From Parerythrobacter_A sp963799315 (GTDB lineage Bacteria; Pseudomonadota; Alphaproteobacteria; Sphingomonadales; Sphingomonadaceae), in the NCBI GenBank assembly GCA_963799315.1, contig CAWCWP010000001.1, forward strand, positions 682,001-746,000: a stretch of 64,000 nt of DNA, written 5' to 3'. The notes below the pieces were generated by a model that saw only the letters and a list, made by a program, of their open reading frames with translations, made no database searches and was not told the origin of the DNA. Positions within the stretch are counted from its first letter, which is position 1; each line of letters starts with the position of its first letter. Both the position numbers and the translations under genes were made by a program. Positions 1-8,092 of this stretch are shown here, one piece after another.

Positions 1-2161
1 TTTCAGCCACGGCGGCATCGACGCGGGCGGGCTGGTCGGCGCGGTGCTGGATTATGCCAGCAAGGTCGGCAGTGGCGAGCGTGCGGTGGGCGGCTCCACC
101 ATCACGCAGCAGGTCGCCAAGAACATCTTCCTGTCCAAGGAATATTCGATCACCCGCAAGGCGCGCGAAATGGTGCTGGCGCGGCGGATCGAGGGGGTGC
201 TGGACAAGGAAGAAATCCTCGAACTTTACCTGAACGAGATACCGCTGGGCCGCCGCAGCTTCGGCGTGCAGGCGGCGGCGCGGACTTATTTCGGCAAGGA
301 TGCGGGCGAGCTGGCGCTGCACGAGGCGGCCTATCTGGCGATCCTGCCCAAGGCACCCGAAACCTATAGCCGGTCCAAGAATTTCGACACCGCGCTGACC
401 CGTCGCAATTTCGTGCTGGACCAGATGGCGGCGAACGAGTTTGTGACGGCCGCTCAGGCCAATAGTGCCAAGCAGCAGCCGCTCGGCATCATTACCCAGC
501 GCGCGGAGCGTTCTGCCGATGCGGGCTATTTCCTCGAAGAAGTGCGCCGCCAGCTGCTCGACAAATATGGCGAGACGGCGGACGACAGCGGCAACAGTGT
601 CTATGCCGGCGGGCTGTGGGTCCGCACGTCGCTCGATACCGACATGCAGGAGGCTGCACGCGAATCCCTGCGCACGGGACTTATCCGCTATCACGGCTCG
701 CGCGGCTGGTCCGGCCCGATTGCGACCATCGATTTCGATGACGGACCGTGGGCGCAACAGCTCGCCAGCTCGCCCATCGGCATCCGTTACAAGGACTGGC
801 GCGTCGGCGTCGTTACCGAACGCGAGGCGGGTCGTGCCGCAATCGGGTTCTCGGACGGCGAAACATCCGCGCTGACCAACCTGCCCAACGCGCTGAAAGC
901 TGGCGACGTGATTGCCGTGCGCAAGAGTGGCAATGGCTACGCAGTCGGTACTATCCCCGCCGTGTCGGGCGGCTTCGTGGCGCAGGATCCGCAGACGGGA
1001 CGCATCCTGGCGATGCAGGGCGGGTTCGACGACCGGCTGTCCGATTTCAACCGCGCCACGCAGGCGAACCGGCAACCCGGCTCCACCATCAAGCCGTTCG
1101 TCTATGCCACCGGATTGGACAACGGCATGACGCCGTCGACGCTGATCGATAATGGCCGCTATTGCTATTACCAGGGCGCGCGGCTGGGCGAGAAGTGCAT
1201 TCGCGGCGGGCGGGGCGGCGAGTTTCCGCTGCGTTACGGGCTGGAGCAATCGCAGAACATCATGACCGTGCAGATCGGCATGCAGGCGGGCATGACCAAT
1301 GTGGTCAACACCATCAAGAAACTGGGCATCAGCGACGATCCCGATCCTTACGCCGCCACCACGCTGGGGTCGGAGGAAACCACCGTGGTCAAGATCGTCA
1401 GCGCCTATTCCGCGCTGGCCAATCACGGACGGCTGAACACGCCCAGCGTCATCGATTATGTGCAGAACCGGCTGGGCAAGGTCATTTGGCGCGCGGACGA
1501 GCGGGATTGCGATGGCTGCAATATGGCGCAGTGGGACGGCAAGCCGATGCCGCGCTTCGGTCTTGCCGGAGAACAGGCGATGGATGCGCGCACCGCGTTC
1601 CAGACCGTCCACATGCTGGAAGGCGTGGTCCAGCGCGGCACCGCCACCACGCTGCGCAGTCTCGACATGCCGATTTTCGGCAAGACCGGCACCACCACCG
1701 GCCCTAAGGATGTGTGGTTCGTGGGCGGCACGTCCGACCTCGTGGCGGGGGTGTATCTCGGCTACGACACGCCGCGCAATATGGGCGGCTATGCACAGGG
1801 CGGCACGGTCGCTGCGCCCGTTATCAAGCAATTCTTCACCGCGACGCGGGACCGCCTGCGGCCCGAACCGTTCGTCGCGCCTGCCGGGGTGCGGATGGTG
1901 CGCGTGAACCGCCAGTCGGGCAAGCGCGTGTTCGACGGCTGGCCGGGCGACGATCCGAAGGCGGCGGTCATCTGGGAAGCGTTCAAGCCCGACACCGAGC
2001 CACCGCGCGCCACCCGCCGCGACGAGATCGCGGCCAAGCGTCGGCAAGTCTTGGCCTTGATCCGCAAGGGACAGCGCAGTTCGGCAAGCACGACCCGGCG
2101 CACTACCGTCACGACGCAGCCCGAAGAGGACTTTGTCGAGGACCAGGGCGGGCTGTACTAG
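1..2161 (+). CDS. Penicillin-binding protein 1A, class A (5' end outside window)
   Basis: Bifunctional peptidoglycan synthase of the inner membrane: an N-terminal GT51 glycosyltransferase polymerises lipid II and a C-terminal transpeptidase cross-links the strands. The frame is open from base 2, so the start lies upstream and the signal anchor and first part of the glycosyltransferase are missing. The GT51 motif GSTITQQVAKN is visible near base 92-124. In the transpeptidase the SxxK motif is STIK in QPGSTIKPF, SxN is SQN, and KTG is GKTGTT. The C-terminal tail is basic and rich in Thr/Ser/Arg. The gene ends at TAG 2159-2161, 40 bases before prfB on the same strand. Assignment to PBP1A rather than another class A protein rests on overall arrangement; class A is certain. 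Confidence 0.93.
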   Translation, partial: FSHGGIDAGGLVGAVLDYASKVGSGERAVGGSTITQQVAKNIFLSKEYSITRKAREMVLARRIEGVLDKEEILELYLNEIPLGRRSFGVQAAARTYFGKDAGELALHEAAYLAILPKAPETYSRSKNFDTALTRRNFVLDQMAANEFVTAAQANSAKQQPLGIITQRAERSADAGYFLEEVRRQLLDKYGETADDSGNSVYAGGLWVRTSLDTDMQEAARESLRTGLIRYHGSRGWSGPIATIDFDDGPWAQQLASSPIGIRYKDWRVGVVTEREAGRAAIGFSDGETSALTNLPNALKAGDVIAVRKSGNGYAVGTIPAVSGGFVAQDPQTGRILAMQGGFDDRLSDFNRATQANRQPGSTIKPFVYATGLDNGMTPSTLIDNGRYCYYQGARLGEKCIRGGRGGEFPLRYGLEQSQNIMTVQIGMQAGMTNVVNTIKKLGISDDPDPYAATTLGSEETTVVKIVSAYSALANHGRLNTPSVIDYVQNRLGKVIWRADERDCDGCNMAQWDGKPMPRFGLAGEQAMDARTAFQTVHMLEGVVQRGTATTLRSLDMPIFGKTGTTTGPKDVWFVGGTSDLVAGVYLGYDTPRNMGGYAQGGTVAAPVIKQFFTATRDRLRPEPFVAPAGVRMVRVNRQSGKRVFDGWPGDDPKAAVIWEAFKPDTEPPRATRRDEIAAKRRQVLALIRKGQRSSASTTRRTTVTTQPEEDFVEDQGGLY

Positions 2162-2201
2162 CCACCTGCCGTAGCACGCACTTTATCTGAAGGAATTATC
2201 T

Positions 2202-3329
2202 ATGCGTGCCGAGGGGCAGGCCCATATCGACCGCATCGAAGCCGCGCTGCAACTGGTGCGCCAGTCGCTCGACTGGGATGCGGCGCTGCGTCGGCTGGAC
2301 GAGCTGAATGCGCGGGTGCAGGATCCCTCGCTGTGGGACAATCCCAAGGAAGCGCAGGCGTTAAGCCGCGAACAGAAGCAGCTCGAAACCTCCGTCGCCA
2401 CCGTGCGCGAGATTTCCGCCGAGATGCGCGATGCCGTCGAATTCGTCGAGATGGGTGAGGCCGAGGGCGACAACGACGTGGTGGCGGACGGCCTCGCCAG
2501 CCTCGCCAAACTCGCCGAACGCGCCGATGCCGACAAGGTGCAGGCATTGTTGTCGGGCGAGGCGGACGGGAACGACACCTACCTCGAAATCCACGCCGGG
2601 GCCGGCGGCACCGAGAGCCAGGACTGGGCCGAGATGCTGCTGCGGATGTACAACCGCTGGGCCGAACAGCGCGGCTACAAGGTGGAAACGGTGGAATACC
2701 AGGCCGGCGACCAGGCCGGGATCAAGTCCGCCACGCTGCATATCAAGGGCGAGAACGCCTATGGCTATGCCAAGACCGAAAGCGGCGTGCACCGGCTGGT
2801 CCGCATCAGCCCCTATGACAGCAGCGCGCGGCGGCACACCTCGTTCAGCTCGGTCTGGGTCTATCCGGTCATCGACGACGACTTCGAGGTCGAGATCAAC
2901 GAGAGCGACCTGAAGATCGACACCTATCGCGCCAGCGGGGCGGGCGGGCAGCACGTCAACACCACCGACAGCGCGGTGCGCATCACCCACCAGCCCAGCG
3001 GCATCGTCGTCGCCAGCCAGAACGACCGCAGCCAGCACAAGAACCGCGCCACCGCGATGAACATGCTGAAGGCGCGGCTGTTCGAGCGCGAAATGGCGGC
3101 GCGCGAGGCGGTGGCGGGCAGCGAATACGAGGAAAAGAGCGAGATCGGCTGGGGCCACCAGATCCGCAGCTACGTCCTGCAGCCCTATCAGATGGTGAAG
3201 GATTTGCGCACCGGCGTGACCTCGTCCGCGCCCGACGATGTGCTGGACGGCGCGCTCGATCCCTACATCTCCGCCGCTCTGGCGCAGCGCGTCACCGGCG
3301 AAGCGGTCGAGGTGGAGGATGTGGAGTAA
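2202..3329 (+). CDS. prfB: Peptide chain release factor 2
   Basis: Cytoplasmic release factor that reads UGA and UAA stop codons and triggers peptidyl-tRNA hydrolysis. 375 residues, normal for the family. The catalytic GGQ is at residues 248-250, inside the usual SGAGGQHVN context. The codon-recognition tripeptide is SPY (residues 203-205), where Escherichia coli has SPF; to my knowledge SPY is common in alphaproteobacteria. The ATG at 2202 is preceded by a GAAGGA ribosome-binding site. The reading frame is continuous from the start, with no in-frame UGA near codon 26, so the autoregulatory frameshift known from E. coli prfB is absent here. It lies 40 bases after the penicillin-binding protein gene. 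Confidence 0.97.
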   Translation: MRAEGQAHIDRIEAALQLVRQSLDWDAALRRLDELNARVQDPSLWDNPKEAQALSREQKQLETSVATVREISAEMRDAVEFVEMGEAEGDNDVVADGLASLAKLAERADADKVQALLSGEADGNDTYLEIHAGAGGTESQDWAEMLLRMYNRWAEQRGYKVETVEYQAGDQAGIKSATLHIKGENAYGYAKTESGVHRLVRISPYDSSARRHTSFSSVWVYPVIDDDFEVEINESDLKIDTYRASGAGGQHVNTTDSAVRITHQPSGIVVASQNDRSQHKNRATAMNMLKARLFEREMAAREAVAGSEYEEKSEIGWGHQIRSYVLQPYQMVKDLRTGVTSSAPDDVLDGALDPYISAALAQRVTGEAVEVEDVE

Positions 3330-3388
3330 GCGCGTGGTGCGTTCCGTAGCGTTTGCCCCGCCTGCCCTTCGCCTTTAAGACCGAACCG

Positions 3389-4120
3389 ATGGTGCGCGTT
3401 CCACTCCTGATATTGCTGGCGGCAGGCTTGGCGTCCTGCGCGCCGACGGCGCCAAGCGACCGGCCCGAAACCGCGCTCGCCTTTCCCTCGCCCGACCGCC
3501 CCGTATCCGACCTTGGCGGCAATTCGTTCTCCACCGAAACCGCCCGCGACAATCGCGGCGAGGCGGAGGCGGTCATGGGATTTGCCGACGTCACCGAAGC
3601 GATGAGCGTGGCCGATATCGGCGCGGGCGACGGCTATTACACGGTACGTCTGGCGAAGCGCGTGGGTGCGGGCGGTCGCGTGCTGGCGCAGGATATCGAC
3701 GGCAAGGCCCTGCAACGGCTGGCACAGCGGGTGGAGCGCCAGCGGTTCGACAATGTCAGCATCAAGCCGGGCGCAGCCGACGATCCGCGCCTGCCCGAAG
3801 ACAGTTTCGACCGCATTTTCCTGGTTCATATGTATCACGAGGTCACCGAACCCTACGCCTTCCTGTGGCGGATGTGGCCCGCATTGCGCGAAGGCGGCAG
3901 CATCGTGGTGGTCGATGTCGATCGCCCGACCGACCGCCACGGGATCGATCCGATGCTTTTGACGTGCGAATTCAAGCAGGTGGGCTACGAACTTCAGACC
4001 TATTATGACACGCCGGAGCTGGCGGGCTATTACGCGCAATTCGTGCGCGCCGAAAAACGGCCCGAACCGGCTGATATCGAACCATGCCGTGGCATAACGA
4101 ATACGAGCACGCCGCGCTGA
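3389..4120 (+). CDS. Class I SAM-dependent methyltransferase, putative lipoprotein
   Basis: A 243-residue protein with a lipoprotein signal peptide: a basic N-end, a hydrophobic stretch, and the lipobox LASC with the modified cysteine at residue 17. The mature part carries a SAM-binding fold, with the glycine-rich motif DIGAGDGYY and a following acidic strand (QDID). I chose ATG 3389, because the upstream TTG at 3353 would add twelve residues ahead of the signal peptide. The substrate cannot be read from the sequence. A membrane-anchored periplasmic methyltransferase is odd because SAM is cytoplasmic, but related lipoproteins of this type are widely annotated in Sphingomonadales. It follows prfB by 59 bases and precedes the nitronate monooxygenase-like gene by 34 bases. 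Confidence 0.8.
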   Translation: MVRVPLLILLAAGLASCAPTAPSDRPETALAFPSPDRPVSDLGGNSFSTETARDNRGEAEAVMGFADVTEAMSVADIGAGDGYYTVRLAKRVGAGGRVLAQDIDGKALQRLAQRVERQRFDNVSIKPGAADDPRLPEDSFDRIFLVHMYHEVTEPYAFLWRMWPALREGGSIVVVDVDRPTDRHGIDPMLLTCEFKQVGYELQTYYDTPELAGYYAQFVRAEKRPEPADIEPCRGITNTSTPR

Positions 4121-4154
4121 TTACCGGCGCAGGGGCAAAACGGGACACGCGATA

Positions 4155-5561
4155 ATGAGCTTCAAGGGACTTGAACCGATCCGCTATGGCGGGCGCGAAG
4201 TGCTGCCGCTGATCGAGGGTGGCAAAGGCGTTTCGGCGACCAACCACGCCAGCAGCGGCGCCTGGGCGGCGGCGGGCGGTATCGGCACGATCAGCGCGGT
4301 CAATGCCGACAGCTACGACGCCGAAGGCAAGATCGTGCCGCAGGTCTATGACGCGCTGACCCGCAAGGAACGGCACGAGCAACTGGTCCGCTACGCCATC
4401 GACGGCGCGACCGAGCAGGTGAAACGCGCGCACGATGTCTCCGGCGGGAAGGGCGCGCTCAACATCAACGTCCTGTGGGAAATGGGCGGCGCGCAGGATG
4501 TGCTGGAAGGCGTGCTGGAAAACACGCGCGGCCTTGTCACCGGCGTCACCTGCGGGGCGGGGATGCCCTACAAGCTGGCCGAGATCGCGGCGCGATACGA
4601 TGTGCAATACCTGCCCATCATCAGCAGCGCACGCGCGTTCCGGGCGCTATGGAAGCGCAGCTATCACAAGGTCGCGCATCTGATGGCGGCGGTGGTGTAT
4701 GAAGACCCGTGGCTGGCGGGCGGGCATAACGGCCTGAGCAATGCCGAAGACCCGAAAAAGCCCGAAGACCCCTATCCCCGCGTCGCCGCACTGCGCGATA
4801 CGATGCGCAAGGAAGGCGTATCGGAAGACGTGCCGATCATCATGGCGGGCGGAGTGTGGTTCCTGCGCGACTGGGAAGACTGGATCGGCAATCCGGAACT
4901 GGGGCAGATCGCGTTCCAGTACGGCACGCGACCGCTCCTGACCAAGGAAAGCCCCATTCCCGAAGAATGGAAGGACATGCTGCGCACCGTGCAGCCGGGC
5001 GACGTGCTGCTGCACAAGTTCTCGCCAACCGGTTTTTACAGCTCGGCGGTCAAGAACCCGTTTCTGTTCGACCTCATCCACCGCAGCGAACGGCAGGTCG
5101 CCTTTGCGAAGGAAGAGGGCGGCGAACACACTCGCCAGCTCGATATCGGCGTGAAGGGCAAGAAAATGTGGGTCGCGCCGGAGGATTACCAGCGCGCAAA
5201 GGGCTGGTTCGGCGAAGGACACACAGAGGCGCTGAAGACGCCCGACGATACGGTGGTGTTCGTCACGCCGGACAAGCGCGACACGATCCGCAAGGACCAG
5301 AAGGACTGCATGGGCTGCCTGTCGCATTGCGCCTTTTCATCGTGGAAGGATCACGACACCTACACCACCGGACGGCTCGCCGACCCGCGCAGCTTCTGCA
5401 TCCAGAAAACCCTGCAGGACATCGCCCACGGCGGCCCGGTGGACGAAAATCTCGCCTTCGCCGGCCACTCGGCATACCGGTTCGCGCAGGATCCGTTCTA
5501 TTCCAACAACTTCACGCCGACGGTGAAGCAGCTGGTGGAGCGGATCGCGTCGGGGGATTGA
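4155..5561 (+). CDS. Nitronate monooxygenase family flavoprotein with C-terminal cysteine motif
   Basis: A 468-residue protein of the FMN-dependent nitronate monooxygenase (2-nitropropane dioxygenase) TIM-barrel family. Family features are the GVTCGAGMPYKL segment, the IIMAGGVWF segment and the glycine-rich phosphate-binding region around QIAFQYGTRP. The protein is longer than typical nitronate monooxygenases (about 320-350 residues). The C-terminal extension contains C385, C388, C392 and C415 in a CxxCxxxC...C arrangement, which could hold a metal or iron-sulfur centre. The true substrate is unknown; oxidation of alkyl nitronates is the family reaction, and the extension may mark a different reductase-type function. 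ATG 4155 follows the methyltransferase gene by 34 bases. Confidence 0.75.
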   Translation: MSFKGLEPIRYGGREVLPLIEGGKGVSATNHASSGAWAAAGGIGTISAVNADSYDAEGKIVPQVYDALTRKERHEQLVRYAIDGATEQVKRAHDVSGGKGALNINVLWEMGGAQDVLEGVLENTRGLVTGVTCGAGMPYKLAEIAARYDVQYLPIISSARAFRALWKRSYHKVAHLMAAVVYEDPWLAGGHNGLSNAEDPKKPEDPYPRVAALRDTMRKEGVSEDVPIIMAGGVWFLRDWEDWIGNPELGQIAFQYGTRPLLTKESPIPEEWKDMLRTVQPGDVLLHKFSPTGFYSSAVKNPFLFDLIHRSERQVAFAKEEGGEHTRQLDIGVKGKKMWVAPEDYQRAKGWFGEGHTEALKTPDDTVVFVTPDKRDTIRKDQKDCMGCLSHCAFSSWKDHDTYTTGRLADPRSFCIQKTLQDIAHGGPVDENLAFAGHSAYRFAQDPFYSNNFTPTVKQLVERIASGD

Positions 5562-5564
5562 TGT

Positions 5565-5602
5565 ACGCAGGTTTTGACGCTATATCCTGTAAAAACCAGC
5601 GT
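5565..5602. promoter_or_regulatory. Imperfect dyad before the antitoxin gene, candidate operator
   Basis: Arms acgcaggtttt (5565-5575) and aaaaccagcgt (5592-5602) are inverted repeats of one another apart from the fifth base. They are separated by an AT-rich stretch containing tatatcc. The element ends 14 bases before the antitoxin ATG. DUF2384 antitoxins commonly bind such dyads to repress their own operon, so this is a plausible autoregulatory site; binding itself is inference. Confidence 0.4.
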
Positions 5603-5616
5603 CGTAAGAGGGTGTC

Positions 5617-5967
5617 ATGCTTGCTGCCGAATTTTTCAAGGATGGTTTGTTCGCACCCCAGCTGATCGCCAGGGCGCTCCGCACAAGCAGTGCGGATATA
5701 GCGCGCAGCGTCGGACTGGGACGCGATGCCCTGCAACGCCGCAACCGGGTGCGATCCGACAAGACGCAGCGCCGTCTTCGCGAGATGGTCGAATTGCTGA
5801 ACAAGGTTGAACCGCGTTTCGGTTCTCCTCTTCTGGCATATGCGTGGTATCGTTCCGAACCCCTGCCGGGGTTTTCGGGCCAGACAGCCATGCAACTGAC
5901 GACGGATGGGCGTGCAAGCGATGTGCTTGACTATATCGACGCGGTGGATGCCGGCGTTCACAGTTGA
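5617..5967 (+). CDS. Antitoxin of the Xre/MbcA/ParS (DUF2384) family
   Basis: A 116-residue cytoplasmic protein. The N-terminal half looks like an Xre-type helix-turn-helix (ARALRTSSADIARSVGLGRD). The C-terminal half is a DUF2384 toxin-binding domain, with the typical W-x-RSEPLPGFSGQTA region followed by a DGRASDVLDYID tail; in this family the C-terminal tail inserts into the active site of the RES toxin. The stop TGA at 5965-5967 overlaps a possible toxin start (TGATG). The pair sits between two metabolic genes with no phage or transposon nearby. A dyad just upstream may be its operator. Confidence 0.85.
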   Translation: MLAAEFFKDGLFAPQLIARALRTSSADIARSVGLGRDALQRRNRVRSDKTQRRLREMVELLNKVEPRFGSPLLAYAWYRSEPLPGFSGQTAMQLTTDGRASDVLDYIDAVDAGVHS

Positions 5968-6501
5968 TGTGCAGTCATCCGATTTTCCGGTAAACTTTAT
6001 CGTGCGTTGAACCCGGTATGGGCGGATAGTCCGTTATCCGGCGCGGGCGCGGCCAGATATGGCGGACGGTTCAATCCGCCGGGCACGGCAGCGCTGTATT
6101 GTTCGCTCGATCCCGTGACCGCCCTTCGCGAAGCAAATCAGGTAGGCGACCTGCAACCCACGACGCTCATCGCCTATGACGCCGATATTTGCGATGTGTT
6201 CGACAGCCGCGATGAAGAACTGCTCGCATCCTTCGATATGACGCCTGAAGCCCTCGGCGCGCCGACATGGCGCGACGCCATGCTGCGGGGCGAAGTCGTG
6301 CCGACGCAAGTGTTTGCAGAAGCCGCCATTGCTCGAGGCTACGCCGCGTTGCTCGTGCGCAGTTATGCGCGCAATGCCAGCGCAACTGATCTGAACATGG
6401 TGCTCTGGACGTGGAACGCCGACGGGCTGCACAAGCTGACCGTTATCGACGATGAAAACCGCCTAACTCGTAAAGCTACAGCTCATCCCTCCAGCACCTG
6501 A
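5967..6501 (+). CDS. RES-domain toxin (NAD+ phosphorylase family), start region disturbed
   Basis: RES toxins degrade NAD+ by phosphorolysis and are paired with DUF2384 antitoxins. The family motifs are visible: the conserved Arg in YGGRFNPPG, Tyr in ALYCSLD, Glu in ALREANQ, and the LNMVLW segment. Conserved sequence (VIRFSGKLYRALNP) begins upstream of the first in-frame start codon (TTG 6007). The ATG at 5967-5969 overlaps the antitoxin stop in the expected way but is one frame off. The span is 3n+1 bases, so one extra base between 5969 and 5976 would restore an uninterrupted 177-residue protein. The 3' end overlaps the convergent dehydrogenase gene by 19 bases. Family assignment is firm; the start is not. 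Confidence 0.8.
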
Positions 6502-7499
6502 TCCGGCGGCCTGTGCCCGTCGGCCCAGAAGCGGATGTTGGCGATGACTTTCATGCCCGATTCCTCGCGGCCTTCCACGGTTGCGCTGCCGATGTGGGGC
6601 AGGGTCATTACGTTGGGGTGGGCGAGCAGGCGCGGGTCGACATCGGGTTCGTCCGGATACACGTCCAGCCCGGCACCGCCCAGCCGCCCGCTTTCCAGCG
6701 CGGCGATGAGCGCGTCCTGATCGGCAAGGTCGCCGCGTGCGGTGTTGATGAAGCTGGCGCCCTCGCGCATCAGGCCGAAACGGCGTTCGTCCATGACGCC
6801 GATGGTGGCCTCGGTTGCGGGGCAGTGCAGCGTAAGAATATCCGCCTGCGCCACCAGTGCATCGACATCCCCGACATAGCGCGCGCCGAACATGGTTTCG
6901 ATGGCGGCGGGCAGGGGCTTGCGATTGTGATAGGCGATTTCCAGGCCGAATGCCTTGGCCCGATACGCCACCGCCTGTCCGATGCGGCCCATACCGACGA
7001 TCCCAAGCGTTTTGCCACCAAGCTTGCGGCCCAGCAGTGCGGTCGGCGTCCAGCCGGTCCACTCGCCATCGCGCACCAGCGCAACGCCTTCGCGCACGCG
7101 GCGCGGCACGCCGATGATGAGCGCCATCGCCATGTCGGCAGTATCATCGGTGAAGACGCCGGGCGTGTTGGTGACGATGATGCCGCGCGCCCTGGCGGCG
7201 GCGATGTCGATATGGTCGGTGCCCGCGCCGAAGCTGGCGATCAGGCGCAGGCGGTCGGGTGCTGCCTCGATCAGCTCGGCGTCGATCCGGTCGGTGACGG
7301 TAGGCACCAGCACGTCGCATTCCGCCATCGCGGCGCGCAGTTCCTCGCGCGTCAGCGGCGTGTCGTCGGCATTGCAGTGCGTGTCGAACAGCTCGGCAAG
7401 GCGTGCCTCCACCGCAGGCATCAACTGCCGTGTCACCCGCACGCGCGGGGTGCCGTCGAACCTGTTTGCGGGTCTGGCGTCGCTTGTGTTCTGGCTCAT
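6483..7499 (-). CDS. D-isomer-specific 2-hydroxyacid dehydrogenase (glyoxylate/hydroxypyruvate reductase-like)
   Basis: A 338-residue NAD(P)-dependent oxidoreductase that interconverts 2-oxoacids and D-2-hydroxyacids. The nucleotide-binding motif is GMGRIGQ, in a GKTLGIVGMGRIGQAV context. The catalytic Arg is in NTARGDL, the Glu in YPDEPDVDP and the His in LPHIGSA, in the usual order. I used the internal ATG 7499 (MSQNT) rather than the upstream in-frame codon at 7535, because the extra twelve residues are arginine-rich and not conserved. It is convergent with the RES toxin gene, overlapping it by 19 bases, and divergent from the SH3-domain gene. Glyoxylate or hydroxypyruvate are likely substrates, but this is not decided by the sequence. 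Confidence 0.85.
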   Translation of the reverse strand: MSQNTSDARPANRFDGTPRVRVTRQLMPAVEARLAELFDTHCNADDTPLTREELRAAMAECDVLVPTVTDRIDAELIEAAPDRLRLIASFGAGTDHIDIAAARARGIIVTNTPGVFTDDTADMAMALIIGVPRRVREGVALVRDGEWTGWTPTALLGRKLGGKTLGIVGMGRIGQAVAYRAKAFGLEIAYHNRKPLPAAIETMFGARYVGDVDALVAQADILTLHCPATEATIGVMDERRFGLMREGASFINTARGDLADQDALIAALESGRLGGAGLDVYPDEPDVDPRLLAHPNVMTLPHIGSATVEGREESGMKVIANIRFWADGHRPPDQVLEG

Positions 7500-7579
7500 G
7501 GAACGGGTTCTGCGCGCACCCCGCGAACGGGTCAAGCGGGTTGCGAGAGGGCGGCGCTTGGTTCTATCCAGCCCGCACC

Positions 7580-8071
7580 ATGAAGGACCGATTCACCCTG
7601 TTTCCCCGCAGTATCGCCGCGCTTTGCGCCGCCGTTCTCGCGCTCGTCGCTTTGCCGGGCACGGCGCAGGACCGCACCGTGCCCTATTGGGCCAGCATCA
7701 AGGCGGACGAGATGTATATGCGCGTCGGACCGAGCCAGAATTACAAGATCAGCTGGGTGTACAAGCGCAAGGGCCTGCCGCTGAAAGTGGTGCGCGTGAT
7801 CGAGGGCTGGCGACTGGTGCAGGACCACGAGGGGACGCAAGGCTGGGTCAGCGTCGGCCTGATAACGGCGAAGCGCGGCGCGATGGTGACGGGCACAGGT
7901 CTGGCCGCAATGCGCGATGCGCCTGCGGACAATGGCGGCCTGAAATGGAACGCGGAACCGGGCGTCGTCGGTACGCTTGGCGATTGCGAAGCGGGCTGGT
8001 GCAGTCTGGATGTCGGCGGCAAGGTCGGCTGGGTGCGCGCCGAGCGGCTGTGGGGCGCGGGCGAACCCTAA
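7580..8071 (+). CDS. Secreted SH3-domain protein
   Basis: A 163-residue exported protein with a signal peptide: basic start, hydrophobic core around residues 11-26, and a cleavage-like site in PGTAQ. After it come two SH3-like segments of the bacterial SH3_4/SH3_3 type. The first has the signature MYMRVGPSQNYKISWVYKRKGLPLKV followed by GWRLVQD and GWVSVGL in separate pieces; the second ends with GKVGWVRAERLWG. Such proteins are periplasmic and often bind cell-wall or other ligands; no enzyme activity is expected. ATG 7580 is placed directly before the signal peptide. The two cysteines in DCEAGWCSL may form a disulfide. Confidence 0.8.
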   Translation: MKDRFTLFPRSIAALCAAVLALVALPGTAQDRTVPYWASIKADEMYMRVGPSQNYKISWVYKRKGLPLKVVRVIEGWRLVQDHEGTQGWVSVGLITAKRGAMVTGTGLAAMRDAPADNGGLKWNAEPGVVGTLGDCEAGWCSLDVGGKVGWVRAERLWGAGEP

Positions 8072-8092
8072 ACGCCCCGCAGCGCTTGTGGG

